A stretch of DNA of 47,527 nucleotides from Bacteroidales bacterium. GTDB lineage: Bacteria; Bacteroidota; Bacteroidia; Bacteroidales; ML635J-15. The translations under genes were made by a program, and so were the position numbers. Shown here one piece after another: positions 27,204 through 36,006 of this stretch (the first letter of the stretch is position 1; each line of letters starts with the position of its first letter). The stretch spans positions 1 through 47,527 of the forward strand of contig JAQIBY010000181.1 in the NCBI GenBank assembly GCA_027858835.1, read 5' to 3'. The notes beneath the pieces were generated by a model that made no database searches, was not told the origin of the DNA, and saw only the letters and a program-made list of their open reading frames with translations.

Positions 27204-27467
27204 CTATTTTCTACCGGCATGACCCCGGAAAGTACGAGTCGGAGCAAATTCTCCAAGTTTATGTCCTACCATATTTTCGGTTACGTAAACCGGGATAAAC
27301 TTATTACCATTATGTACAGCAATTGTTAACCCAACGAAATCAGGAGAAATAATTGAAGCACGTGCCCAGGTTTTAACGACAGTCTTCTTTTTGTTTTCCT
27401 GCATTTTCAGGACTTTTTTCTCCACACTAGGATCAATAAACGGTCCTTTTTTTAGTGATCTGCTCAT
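27204..27467 (-). CDS. rpsS: Small-subunit ribosomal protein uS19
   Basis: The product has 87 residues, starting [20 protein letters not shown], with [20 protein letters not shown] and [20 protein letters not shown] ending RGHAGRK. It pairs with uS13 in the 30S head. It is 7 bases after rplB and 16 bases before rplV. Confidence 0.98.
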   Translation of the reverse strand: MSRSLKKGPFIDPSVEKKVLKMQENKKKTVVKTWARASIISPDFVGLTIAVHNGNKFIPVYVTENMVGHKLGEFAPTRTFRGHAGRK

Positions 27468-27474
27468 ACCTTAA

Positions 27475-28302
27475 TTATTTTCTTTTACGTCTTTCAATGA
27501 TATATCTATTTGAAGCTTTATTCGGCGTTCTGGTTTTATAACCTTTTGCCAATAAGCCTTTTCTTGAACGTGGATGTCCACCTGATGATTTTCCTTCACC
27601 GCCACCCATTGGATGGTCAACCGGATTCATCACAACACCACGAACTCTAGGTCTGCGACCTTGCCAGCGTGTACGTCCTGCTTTACCGGAATCTTCCAAT
27701 GCGTGATCAGCATTTGAAACGCTGCCGATGGTAGCACGGCAGGTTACCAGTAATCTACGGATTTCTCCTGAAGGCAATTTTACAACAGCAAAACGTCCTT
27801 CGCGAGATGTAATCTGTGCATATGTTCCTGCACTACGTGCCAACATAGCACCTTGTTCAGGATGCAGTTCGATATTGTGAATAACTGTTCCGAGTGGGAT
27901 TTCTCTCAAGAAAAGTGAATTTCCGACTTCCGGAGAAACACCTTTTCCACTCATGATTTCATTTCCGATTTGCAATCCGTTAGGAGCTACAATATATCTT
28001 TTCTCGCCATCTGCATATTGTACTAATGCGATACGAGCAGATCTATTGGGATCATATTCAATGGTAAGGACTTTAGCGACCATACCGTCTTTATTGCGTT
28101 TAAAATCAATTCGACGATACCGGCGTTTATGTCCACCACCAATATAACGCATGGTCATTCGACCTTGGTTATTCCGACCACCTGATCGTTTAATAGGCTC
28201 GATTAATGATTTTTCAGGTTTGTTTGTTGTAATTTCTGAAAAATCACTAATTAACTTATTTCTTTGTCCCGGTGTTGTGGGTTTATATTTTCTAACTGCC
28301 AT
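27475..28302 (-). CDS. rplB: Large-subunit ribosomal protein uL2
   Basis: The product has 275 residues, starting [20 protein letters not shown]. The OB and SH3-like domains are followed by the highly conserved C-terminal region [20 protein letters not shown] with the functionally important His, then [20 protein letters not shown]. It is essential for subunit association and peptidyl transfer. It lies 9 bases after rplW. Confidence 0.98.
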   Translation of the reverse strand: MAVRKYKPTTPGQRNKLISDFSEITTNKPEKSLIEPIKRSGGRNNQGRMTMRYIGGGHKRRYRRIDFKRNKDGMVAKVLTIEYDPNRSARIALVQYADGEKRYIVAPNGLQIGNEIMSGKGVSPEVGNSLFLREIPLGTVIHNIELHPEQGAMLARSAGTYAQITSREGRFAVVKLPSGEIRRLLVTCRATIGSVSNADHALEDSGKAGRTRWQGRRPRVRGVVMNPVDHPMGGGEGKSSGGHPRSRKGLLAKGYKTRTPNKASNRYIIERRKRK

Positions 28303-28311
28303 ATCTCTAAA

Positions 28312-28602
28312 TTAAATATTGCTGTAAAAATCAATTGTGTCCTCACCACCCAGTGTAATAATTGCTTTTTTATAAGCGTTAGTACGACCGTTAAGAACAC
28401 CTGTTTTCGTATATCGTGATTTGTTTTTGCCTTCGTAGCGCATTGTATTAACAGATAAGACATCAACATCATATAGATCTTGAACGGCTTGTTTTATCTG
28501 TTCTTTCGTTGCACGTACATCGACAACAAACCCATAACGGTTCAGTTTTTCAGTCTGTTCCGTCATTTTTTCTGTCACGATTGGTTTTAATAATATCTCC
28601 AT
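28312..28602 (-). CDS. rplW: Large-subunit ribosomal protein uL23
   Basis: The product has 96 residues: ILLKPIVTEKMTEQTEKLNR, YGFVVDVRATKEQIKQAVQD and LYDVDVLSVNTMRYEGKNKS. It lies at the tunnel exit, where trigger factor and SRP dock. It is 12 bases after rplD. Confidence 0.97.
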   Translation of the reverse strand: MEILLKPIVTEKMTEQTEKLNRYGFVVDVRATKEQIKQAVQDLYDVDVLSVNTMRYEGKNKSRYTKTGVLNGRTNAYKKAIITLGGEDTIDFYSNI

Positions 28603-28614
28603 TTCGCCAAAATT

Positions 28615-29241
28615 TTATGCCAGTGTTTTATTTAAAACCTCAATTGAATTCTCTTCAAACATCAAAACTGACGCGCTAAGAATCTTATAAGTACTTAAAG
28701 ATGAAACGTTTACTACATCAACGCCTGACAAATTTCGAGATGACAAATATACATTATTATTTTGTTCATTCACAACGATTAGCAATTTTTTATCAGAAAT
28801 TTTAAAATTTTTCTGAATTTCAACGATTTGCTTCGTTTTAATCTCGTTTACATCAAGCTTATCAACGATGATAATATTTTCATCTTTCATCTTATAATAA
28901 AGCGCAGATTTGCGTGCTACTAGTTTGACTTTTTTATTCACTTTTTGTGAATAATTCCGTGGTCTAGGACCAAACACGCGTCCGCCACCTCTAAAGAGTG
29001 GATTTTTAATATCTCCAAAGCGAGCAGTTCCAGTACCTTTTTGTCTTTTAATTTTTTTGGTACTTCCTTTAATTTCGCCTCTTTCTTTCGATTTATGAGT
29101 TCCTTGTCTGCGGTTGGCCAGGTGCGCTTTACAATCTAAATAAATTGCATGGTCATTAGGTTCAACTGCGAAAACAGCATCATTAATTTCAAGACTATTT
29201 CCGGTTTCCTGACCTTTGTTGTTATATACTTTCAGCTTCAT
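28615..29241 (-). CDS. rplD: Large-subunit ribosomal protein uL4
   Basis: The product has 208 residues. The N-terminal strand is followed by the long tunnel-reaching loop with KGSTKKIKRQKGTGTARFGD and FRGGGRVFGPRPRNYSQKVN, then the globular C-terminal part with NLSGVDVVNVSSLSTYKILS. In E. coli uL4 regulates the S10 operon; no upstream leader is available here because rplC overlaps it by one base (TAATG). Confidence 0.97.
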   Translation of the reverse strand: MKLKVYNNKGQETGNSLEINDAVFAVEPNDHAIYLDCKAHLANRRQGTHKSKERGEIKGSTKKIKRQKGTGTARFGDIKNPLFRGGGRVFGPRPRNYSQKVNKKVKLVARKSALYYKMKDENIIIVDKLDVNEIKTKQIVEIQKNFKISDKKLLIVVNEQNNNVYLSSRNLSGVDVVNVSSLSTYKILSASVLMFEENSIEVLNKTLA

Positions 29242-29858
29242 TACTTTTCAATTATTAAATATGAACCTTTAGCACCAGGTACAGAACCTTTCACTAACAA
29301 TAAATTACTCTCTGGAATCGTCTTCAGGACTTTAAGGCTGATCATTTTAACACGATCACCACCGGTACGGCCACCCATTCTCATCCCTTTGAAAACACGG
29401 GATGGGTCAGATGATGCCCCAAGTGATCCGGGAGCACGTAATCTGTTATGCTGACCATGAGTTGCATCATTAACACCCGCAAAATTGTGGCGTTTTACAA
29501 CTCCTTGAAAACCTTTACCTTTTGATGTTCCTGTGACATCACACCATTCTCCATCGATAAAAATATCAACAGTGATGTTTTCTCCAACTTTTACGTCCTT
29601 ACCAAAGTCGCGGAATTCCACAACTTTTCGTTTTGGTGTTGTACCGGCTTTTTTGAAGTGTTCAACCATTGCTTTTGATGTCCGTTTTTCTTTCTTCTCA
29701 TCATAAGCTATCTGAACCGCTTCATAACCATCGCTTTCGACAGTTTTCACCTGTGTAACAACACAAGGACCTGCTTCAATCACAGTGCATGGGATGTTTT
29801 TCCCCTCGGCACTGAATACGGAAGTCATTCCGACTTTTTTTCCAATAATTCCTTGCAT
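29241..29858 (-). CDS. rplC: Large-subunit ribosomal protein uL3
   Basis: The product has 205 residues, starting [20 protein letters not shown]. The long loop near the peptidyl-transferase centre has [38 protein letters not shown] and [17 protein letters not shown]. The Gln that PrmB methylates in other bacteria lies in the HGQH segment. It is 18 bases downstream of rpsJ. Confidence 0.97.
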   Translation of the reverse strand: MQGIIGKKVGMTSVFSAEGKNIPCTVIEAGPCVVTQVKTVESDGYEAVQIAYDEKKEKRTSKAMVEHFKKAGTTPKRKVVEFRDFGKDVKVGENITVDIFIDGEWCDVTGTSKGKGFQGVVKRHNFAGVNDATHGQHNRLRAPGSLGASSDPSRVFKGMRMGGRTGGDRVKMISLKVLKTIPESNLLLVKGSVPGAKGSYLIIEK

Positions 29859-29876
29859 TTCTCTTGCTATTAAAAA

Positions 29877-30182
29877 TTACACTTTAATTTCAACATCTAC
29901 ACCACTGGGCAATTCCAGTTTCATAAGTGCATCAATTGTATTTGCAGTTGTACTGTAAATATCGAGTAAACGTTTATGAGATCTAAGCTCAAATTGCTCC
30001 CGTGATTTTTTGTTCACGAAAGTTGAACGGTTTACTGTAAAAATGCGCTTATGCGTTGGTAATGGAATAGGACCACTCACCACTGCACCAGTAGTTTTTA
30101 CTGTTTTTACGATCTTTTCTGAAGACTTGTCCAGAAGGTTGTGATCGTAACTTCTGAGTTTAATTCGTATTTTCTGACTCAT
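29877..30182 (-). CDS. rpsJ: Small-subunit ribosomal protein uS10
   Basis: The product has 101 residues, with [40 protein letters not shown] and [20 protein letters not shown]. It is a head protein that also acts as NusE in antitermination complexes. The gap from fusA is 15 bases. The tuf gene found between fusA and rpsJ in many bacteria is absent. Confidence 0.97.
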   Translation of the reverse strand: MSQKIRIKLRSYDHNLLDKSSEKIVKTVKTTGAVVSGPIPLPTHKRIFTVNRSTFVNKKSREQFELRSHKRLLDIYSTTANTIDALMKLELPSGVDVEIKV

Positions 30183-30197
30183 AAGTATATTTAACTA

Positions 30198-32297
30198 TTA
30201 AAAAGACAACAATCCTTTTTCTAATATTTTCTTTTGCATTTCAGGCGGCATTGGTTCATAATGGCTAAATTCCATGGTTGAAACCGCTCTTCCTGATGAT
30301 AATGTTCTTAATACAGTGACATAACCGAATTGCTCTGAAAGAGGAACATTTGCCCGGACAATTCTGGCTCCGGTCATTTCGTCCATTCCACGAATATCGG
30401 CACGTCTTTTATTCAAATCTGCAACTACATCACCAAGATATTCATCAGGTGTAACAACCTCGAGTTTCATCATTGGCTCCAACAAACGAGCGTCCATTTT
30501 ACGGGTCGCTGTTCGTAATGCTTGTCTTGCAGCTATTTCAAATGATAAGCTATCGGAATCCACCGCGTGATGAGACCCATCCAATAGGCGTACTTTTATC
30601 TTTTCTAAGGGATACCCTGCAACAGGTCCATTAGATAATCCCTGTCTAAACCCTTTTTCAATTGCTGGGATAAATTCTTTTGGTATCGAATTTCCTTTTG
30701 TTGCATCTTCAAAAACTAAGCCTGCCACTTCCTCGTCATTAACTCCAGAAATTTCCACTTCAATATCAGCAAATTTTCCTTTACCACCGGTTTGTTTTTG
30801 AAAGACTTCACGGTGAATAATGCTTCCGAAAACCGCTTCTTTATAATTAACATGCGGATTTCCCTGATTCAGTTTGACTCCGTGTTCAATTCTTAATCTA
30901 TCAATAAGGATTTCGAGATGTAATTCTCCCATTCCATTGATGATGGTTTGTCCGGATTGCTCGTTTACCTGAACAGTAAAAGTTGGGTCTTCTTCTGCTA
31001 GATTAGCCAAAGCTTGTCCCAATTTATCGATATCAGCCTGATAATGTGGTTCAATTGCAAGCCCAATAACAGGTTCCGGGAAGCTCATTGATTCCAAGAC
31101 AATGGGTTTGGATTTATCACAAAGTGTGTCTCCGGTTTTAATATCTTTGAAACCAACCACCGCACAAATATCACCAGCCTGGATTGTTTCCAGAGCCTTT
31201 TGCTTATTTGCATGCATTAAGAACAAGCGATTCAAGCGCTCTGATTTTTCAGTACGCATATTAAATACTTGCTGTTTTGCATTCAGTATTCCAGAATAAA
31301 CGCGAATATATGCTAATTTACCAACAAAAGGATTTGTGGCAATTTTAAAGCACAGTGCTGCAAATGGTTCTTCAACAGAAGGTTTTCTAGTTATCTGAGT
31401 TTCTGACTTTGGATCGATACCGGAAATTGACTCCACATCAGCCGGGCTCGGCAAATAATCTGTTACAGCATCTAGTAGTGGTTGTACCCCTTTATTTTTA
31501 AATGCAGATCCACATAAAACGGGAACAATAAGCCCATCCAACACAGCTTTTCTAGTAACAGCTTTGAATTCTTCAACTGAGATAGCACTACGATTTTCAA
31601 AAAAGCGCTCCAGTAACTTATCATCTGATTCTGCAACTGTTTCGATAAGGCTTTCACGCAACTCATAAACTTCTTCCTTCATCGATTCCGGCACATCTGT
31701 TACTTCAAAATGCATTCCGTAGTCCTGATCTCCATCAGTCCATATATATGCTTTTTCGGTAATCAGATCAACTACACCTACAAAATCTTCTTCGACACCG
31801 ATGGGGAGTTGCAGTGGTATTGGATTTGCTTTCAATCGAGTTCTAATTTGATCAACAACACGAAGGAAATCTGCACCAACGCGATCCATTTTATTAACGA
31901 ATGCGATTCTGGGAACATTGTAACGATTTGCTTGTCTCCATACTGTTTCGGATTGAGGTTCTACCCCACCGACCGCACAGAAAACAGCAATTGCACCATC
32001 GAGCACTCTTAATGAGCGTTCTACTTCCATGGTAAAATCGACGTGTCCCGGAGTGTCAATAATATTAATACGGTATTCCTTTGAGTTATTTTTCCAATAT
32101 GTTGTGGTTGCCGCAGAAGTGATAGTGATTCCACGATCCTGTTCTTGCTGCATCCAATCCATAGTGGCAGCCCCGTCATGCACCTCACCGATTTTATAGT
32201 TCACCCCTGTAAAATACAGGATACGCTCGGTAGTTGTAGTTTTACCGGCGTCGATGTGAGCCATAATTCCGATATTTCTGGTTGCGTCAAGGGACAT
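30198..32297 (-). CDS. fusA: Elongation factor G (canonical)
   Basis: The product has 699 residues, full length with five domains. The G domain is intact: P-loop [15 protein letters not shown], switch [31 protein letters not shown] with the catalytic His, and NKMDRVGAD. Domain IV has [17 protein letters not shown], and domain V ends [19 protein letters not shown]. It drives tRNA-mRNA translocation and, with RRF, ribosome recycling. It lies in the str order rpsL-rpsG-fusA, 9 bases after rpsG. The intact motifs contrast with the paralogue at 33437. Confidence 0.97.
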   Translation of the reverse strand: MSLDATRNIGIMAHIDAGKTTTTERILYFTGVNYKIGEVHDGAATMDWMQQEQDRGITITSAATTTYWKNNSKEYRINIIDTPGHVDFTMEVERSLRVLDGAIAVFCAVGGVEPQSETVWRQANRYNVPRIAFVNKMDRVGADFLRVVDQIRTRLKANPIPLQLPIGVEEDFVGVVDLITEKAYIWTDGDQDYGMHFEVTDVPESMKEEVYELRESLIETVAESDDKLLERFFENRSAISVEEFKAVTRKAVLDGLIVPVLCGSAFKNKGVQPLLDAVTDYLPSPADVESISGIDPKSETQITRKPSVEEPFAALCFKIATNPFVGKLAYIRVYSGILNAKQQVFNMRTEKSERLNRLFLMHANKQKALETIQAGDICAVVGFKDIKTGDTLCDKSKPIVLESMSFPEPVIGLAIEPHYQADIDKLGQALANLAEEDPTFTVQVNEQSGQTIINGMGELHLEILIDRLRIEHGVKLNQGNPHVNYKEAVFGSIIHREVFQKQTGGKGKFADIEVEISGVNDEEVAGLVFEDATKGNSIPKEFIPAIEKGFRQGLSNGPVAGYPLEKIKVRLLDGSHHAVDSDSLSFEIAARQALRTATRKMDARLLEPMMKLEVVTPDEYLGDVVADLNKRRADIRGMDEMTGARIVRANVPLSEQFGYVTVLRTLSSGRAVSTMEFSHYEPMPPEMQKKILEKGLLSF

Positions 32298-32306
32298 TTG
32301 TCAAAT

Positions 32307-32783
32307 CTAGAATCTAAAGTGAGAGAATGCTTTATTTGCTTCAGCCATACGATGAGTGTCTTCTTTCTTTTTGAAAGCGTTACCCTCTTCTTTGTATGCT
32401 GCAATAATTTCAGCAGAAAGTTTCTCAACCATGTTTTTTCCACCACGTTTTCTTGCAGCTTGGATGATCCACTTATTACCAACAGAAATTTTTCTGTCTG
32501 CACGTATTTCCATTGGCACCTGAAATGTAGCACCACCGATACGGCGACTTTTCACCTCAACAGCAGGAGTAATATTCTGTACCGCTTTTTTCCAGATTTC
32601 CAACGCAGATGACTCTTCGTCTTTCAATTTTGCTTCAACGACGTCCAGTGCTTCATAAAAGATTTTAAATGATCTGGATTTATTTCCATGCATCATCATA
32701 TCATTAACAAACCTGGTAACAAGTACATCGTTAAAAACGGGGTCTCCTTCGCGGACTCTAATTTTGTTTTTTAACTTTCTCAT
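32307..32783 (-). CDS. rpsG: Small-subunit ribosomal protein uS7
   Basis: The product has 158 residues: [40 protein letters not shown] and the C-terminal [20 protein letters not shown]. It initiates assembly of the 3' major domain and lines the E site. It lies 8 bases after rpsL and 9 bases before fusA. Confidence 0.97.
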   Translation of the reverse strand: MRKLKNKIRVREGDPVFNDVLVTRFVNDMMMHGNKSRSFKIFYEALDVVEAKLKDEESSALEIWKKAVQNITPAVEVKSRRIGGATFQVPMEIRADRKISVGNKWIIQAARKRGGKNMVEKLSAEIIAAYKEEGNAFKKKEDTHRMAEANKAFSHFRF

Positions 32784-32791
32784 ACCTCAAA

Positions 32792-33166
32792 TTATTTTTT
32801 GGGTTTTTTGGCTCCGTACTTAGACCGTCTTTGAGTCCGACCTTCAACACCTGAGGTATCAAGTGCCCCACGGACGATGTGATAACGTACACCTGGTAAA
32901 TCTTTCACACGTCCACCTCTGATAAGCACAATACTATGCTCTTGGAGATTGTGACCTTCACCTGGGATATAGGCATTCACCTCTTTTCCATTGGTTAAAC
33001 GGACCCTTGCAACCTTACGCATTGCAGAGTTTGGTTTTTTCGGAGTTGTTGTATAAACCCTTGTACACACCCCACGACGTTGTGGGCATGAATTTAACGC
33101 CGGAGATTTACTTTTCTCCACCTGACGTTTTCTTCCTTTACGAACTAACTGTTGTATTGTTGGCAT
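32792..33166 (-). CDS. rpsL: Small-subunit ribosomal protein uS12
   Basis: The product has 124 residues from [20 protein letters not shown]. The decoding loops [20 protein letters not shown] and [20 protein letters not shown] carry the conserved lysines that are changed in streptomycin-resistant strains of other bacteria; here they are wild-type. The frame extends six residues upstream to 33184, but MPTIQQ is the family start. It is the first gene of the 33-gene superoperon; a consensus promoter lies 44-73 bases upstream and AAGGAT precedes the start closely. Confidence 0.97.
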   Translation of the reverse strand: MPTIQQLVRKGRKRQVEKSKSPALNSCPQRRGVCTRVYTTTPKKPNSAMRKVARVRLTNGKEVNAYIPGEGHNLQEHSIVLIRGGRVKDLPGVRYHIVRGALDTSGVEGRTQRRSKYGAKKPKK

Positions 33167-33209
33167 ATTATCCTTATTAAACAAAAAACAACTTTTCTAA
33201 ATTGGACTG

Positions 33210-33239
33210 CAAAGGTATTTCTTTTTTTGTTATTAACAA
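33210..33239 (-). promoter_or_regulatory. Consensus Bacteroidota promoter of the ribosomal superoperon
   Basis: On the minus strand TTG (33237-33239) is followed by a 19-base spacer and TACCTTTG (33210-33217). This matches the Bacteroidota -33/-7 consensus exactly, with an A-rich spacer. The expected transcript starts near 33203, giving a leader of about 37 bases to the rpsL ATG. Confidence 0.85.
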
Positions 33240-33349
33240 GCCCCTTTTGAAAAAATCTCTGTGTGCAAGCTATTTTTATTCAATTTTGAATGATTATAAT
33301 TTATAAAAGCCCTAATGCATCAGGTACACATATAATATTGTGTAAGAAT

Positions 33350-33379
33350 TTGCAAGTAATTAAATAGTTATTATTTTTG
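33350..33379 (+). promoter_or_regulatory. Consensus Bacteroidota promoter of EF-G2
   Basis: On the plus strand TTG (33350-33352), a 19-base spacer and TATTTTTG (33372-33379) match the consensus exactly. Transcription should start near 33386, about 50 bases before the ATG at 33437. It diverges from the rpsL promoter about 110 bases away. Confidence 0.8.
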
Positions 33380-33436
33380 TAAGCCATTTTAAAAAGGCAA
33401 ATTTTGAATTTCTCACAATAAATTTTTCAAATTATT

Positions 33437-35587
33437 ATGAAAACCTATCAAACGAGTGAAATAAAAAACCTGGCACTGCTAGGGAATTCGGGCTCAGGAA
33501 AAACCACATTAGCAGAAGCCATGGTTTTTGAAAGTGGTGCATTAACAAGAAAAGGTGATATTTCATCAAAAAACACGGTGTCGGATTACAAGCCGATTGA
33601 AAAAGAGAATGAGAATTCTGTGTTTTCATCCGTTGTGTTTGCCGAACATAAAAACAAGAAAATCAACTTTATTGACAATCCGGGCATGAGTGATTTTGTC
33701 GGGAGTGTCATTAACAGTCTTCATCCTGCAGATGCAGTGGCCATGATTATTAACGCGCAGAATGGTGTTGAAGTTGGTACCGAAATACACAAACGCCTAA
33801 TGGAGCAGTTTGAAAAACCAATGATTATTGGCATCAACCATCTGGATCATGAGAAAACCAATTATGAGCGTACCGTTGAGATGATTAAAGAAACCTTTGG
33901 CGGCAATGCTGTTAGTGTACAGTTTCCTGTAAATCCGGGCATTGACTTTGACAGCATTATCGACATATTGGAGATGAAAATGTACACCTATAAGGACGGG
34001 AAAGCAAGTATCTCTGACATTCCTGCAGAACATACCGACAAAGCGGAAGAATTACGTTTGGAGCTCGTTGAAAAAGCTGCTGAAGCTGATGACAGCCTGA
34101 TGGAAGTTTTCTTTGAAACCGAAAGTTTGACTGATGAACAATTAATGCAAGGAATGACTCAGGGAATTCTTACCGGTGCATTAAATCCGATTTTCTGTTT
34201 TTCTGCAAAACCACAAATCGGAATTAATCGTTTTATGGATTTTATTGCTGACGTAATGCCAAGTCCCGATCAGGTTGCGCCAATAAAAGACAAAGCAGGT
34301 AATGATGTGAAATACGATGCATCAGCACCATTTAGCGCATTTGTTTTCAAAACTTCAAACGAAGAACATATTGGAGAAATTAACTATTTCAAAGTAATTA
34401 CCGGAGAAATTCACGAGGGTATGGATGTGACTAATGTCCGTAAAGGCTCTAAAGAACGGATTACGCAATTATATGCATGCGCCGGAAAAGACAGAACCAA
34501 AATTACTAAGCTAGTAGCAGGAGATATCGGTGCAACAGTAAAAATGAAAGTTACTAAAGCAAACGACACACTCGTTGCTCCCGGAAATGATATTGAATTT
34601 CCTGAAGTTAAATATCCGGAACCAAAATTCAGAACTGCAATTCGACCATTATCGGAAGGTGATGAAGAAAAACTTGGAGATGCATTACATAAAATGCACT
34701 TGGAAGACCCAACTTTGAAATTAGTTCATTCTAAAGAATTAAAACAAATGATTGTAAGCGGTCAGGGAGAATATCATATGAATATTCTTAAATGGCACTT
34801 AAACAACATATTTAAAGTGGAGACAGAATACCTTGCTCCTAAAATTCCTTATCGTGAGACCATCACCAAAAAAGCACAATCCGATTATCGACATAAAAAA
34901 CAATCCGGTGGATCGGGTCAATTTGGCGAAGTTCATATGATTATAGAGCCGATTATTGAAGGTATGGTTGATCCCGAGATAATGAAAATCAACGGAAAAG
35001 AGTATAAACTCAATATTAAAAACCGTGACGAAATCGAACTGGAATGGGGTGGAAAATTAGAATTTTTCAACTGCATTGTCGGAGGATCGATTGATGCACG
35101 TTTTATGCCTGCCATTTTAAAAGGCATCATGGAAAAAATAGAAGAAGGTCCGTTAACCGGTTCATATGCTCGTGATATTCGTGTTTATGTTTACGACGGG
35201 AAAATGCACCCTGTTGATTCCAATGAAATCTCTTTCAAACTTGCAGGTCGTAATGCGTTTAGTACAGCATTTAAAAATGCGGGTCCGAAAATTATGGAAC
35301 CTATTTATAATGTGGAAGTATTGGTTCCGTCAGACCGTATGGGTGATGTGATGAGTGATTTACAGGGTCGTCGTGCTATTGTTCAAGGTATGAGCAGTGA
35401 AGCCGGGTTTGAAAAAATCTCAGCAAAAGCACCATTGGCTGAACTGGGCACTTATTCAACTGCATTACAATCTATTACTGGCGGACGTGCTATGTATAGT
35501 CTTGAATTTGCGGAATATTCACAAGTCCCTGGTGATATTCAAACTGAGTTGCTTAAAGCATATGCTGAAGCACAAGAAGAAGATTAA
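33437..35587 (+). CDS. EF-G paralogue with degenerate GTPase motifs (EF-G2 type)
   Basis: The product has 716 residues with all five EF-G domains. The P-loop is kept (GNSGSGKT, residues 16-23). Other G motifs are altered. Switch I lacks RGITI and reads NENSVFSS (58-65). The DTPGH motif is DNPGM (80-84), so the catalytic His is Met84. NKMD is NHLD (134-137). Domains III-V look intact: SGGSGQFGEVHMIIEP in domain IV and SITGGRAMYSLEFAEYSQVP at the end. Length and features fit EF-G2 of Bacteroides thetaiotaomicron, reported to translocate without hydrolysing GTP and to matter during starvation and gut colonisation. The same role here is inference. The gene has its own consensus promoter and a perfect terminator, so it is a monocistronic unit. 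Confidence 0.85.
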   Translation: MKTYQTSEIKNLALLGNSGSGKTTLAEAMVFESGALTRKGDISSKNTVSDYKPIEKENENSVFSSVVFAEHKNKKINFIDNPGMSDFVGSVINSLHPADAVAMIINAQNGVEVGTEIHKRLMEQFEKPMIIGINHLDHEKTNYERTVEMIKETFGGNAVSVQFPVNPGIDFDSIIDILEMKMYTYKDGKASISDIPAEHTDKAEELRLELVEKAAEADDSLMEVFFETESLTDEQLMQGMTQGILTGALNPIFCFSAKPQIGINRFMDFIADVMPSPDQVAPIKDKAGNDVKYDASAPFSAFVFKTSNEEHIGEINYFKVITGEIHEGMDVTNVRKGSKERITQLYACAGKDRTKITKLVAGDIGATVKMKVTKANDTLVAPGNDIEFPEVKYPEPKFRTAIRPLSEGDEEKLGDALHKMHLEDPTLKLVHSKELKQMIVSGQGEYHMNILKWHLNNIFKVETEYLAPKIPYRETITKKAQSDYRHKKQSGGSGQFGEVHMIIEPIIEGMVDPEIMKINGKEYKLNIKNRDEIELEWGGKLEFFNCIVGGSIDARFMPAILKGIMEKIEEGPLTGSYARDIRVYVYDGKMHPVDSNEISFKLAGRNAFSTAFKNAGPKIMEPIYNVEVLVPSDRMGDVMSDLQGRRAIVQGMSSEAGFEKISAKAPLAELGTYSTALQSITGGRAMYSLEFAEYSQVPGDIQTELLKAYAEAQEED

Positions 35588-35610
35588 AACACAAAAATAT
35601 CTCACAATGA

Positions 35611-35642
35611 AAAGAAGCCGGTTTTGCCGGCTTCTTTCTTTT
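35611..35642 (+). terminator. Perfect intrinsic terminator after EF-G2
   Basis: An 11 bp perfect stem (35611-35621 with 35627-35637) with loop TTTTG and a CTTTT tail begins 23 bases after the stop codon. Confidence 0.85.
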
Positions 35643-36006
35643 AAACATGGATACTAACCCGAATTAACTGTATTGCACCTTTCTTTCTATGATTTGCCTT
35701 CCTGTTTTGTAAACTAGTCCCACATTTTTTAGTGTCGAAAAGTTTTGTGGATAATTACCTTTTCCTCTTAAGGATAATTGTTTTTTACTTCGCTTTCTTT
35801 CCGATCCCGAATCACAGAATATTATTTTTGGGTGTTCGGGACAAAAACAAATATAATTTGCTTAGGAGTTTTTGTGAAAAGAAAGCGAACAAAGAAAATC
35901 TGGTGGGCTAGGTAAAACAAGTTTAATCTACGAACTCTGGATATTACGTTATGAGAAATAAATATATTACCTGTTTTTGAACGTGATGAATAATCCGGGC
36001 AATGCA
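35643..36006. other. Intergenic region after the EF-G2 terminator
   Basis: Apart from the relic near 35652-35800 I see no gene. The A/T-rich sequence contains no recognisable RNA gene. The minus-strand gene at 36007 has no hairpin terminator that I can identify in this stretch. Confidence 0.45.
35652..35800 (-). pseudogene. Decayed 3' end of a sorting-domain (CHU_C-like) gene
   Basis: The first 30 or so bases (from about 35654) align well with the 3' end of the neighbouring gene (from about 36007): ACTAA.CCCGAATTAACTG against ACTAATCCCGAATCAACTG, with further matches beyond. On the minus strand an open stretch reads VGLVYKTGRQIIERKVQYS, and a one-base shift gives GAIQLIR, the counterpart of the neighbour's GTIQLIRD end. 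No start codon and no complete domain remain. I read it as the frameshifted relic of a duplicated sorting domain. A chance similarity cannot be fully excluded without an alignment. Confidence 0.45.

Noticed and set aside
30198-35587. Tetracycline-resistance (TetQ-like) protein as identity for the second EF-G-like gene
   Set aside because: Ribosomal protection proteins keep intact GTPase motifs (DTPGH). This protein has DNPGM and NHLD and fits EF-G2 better.
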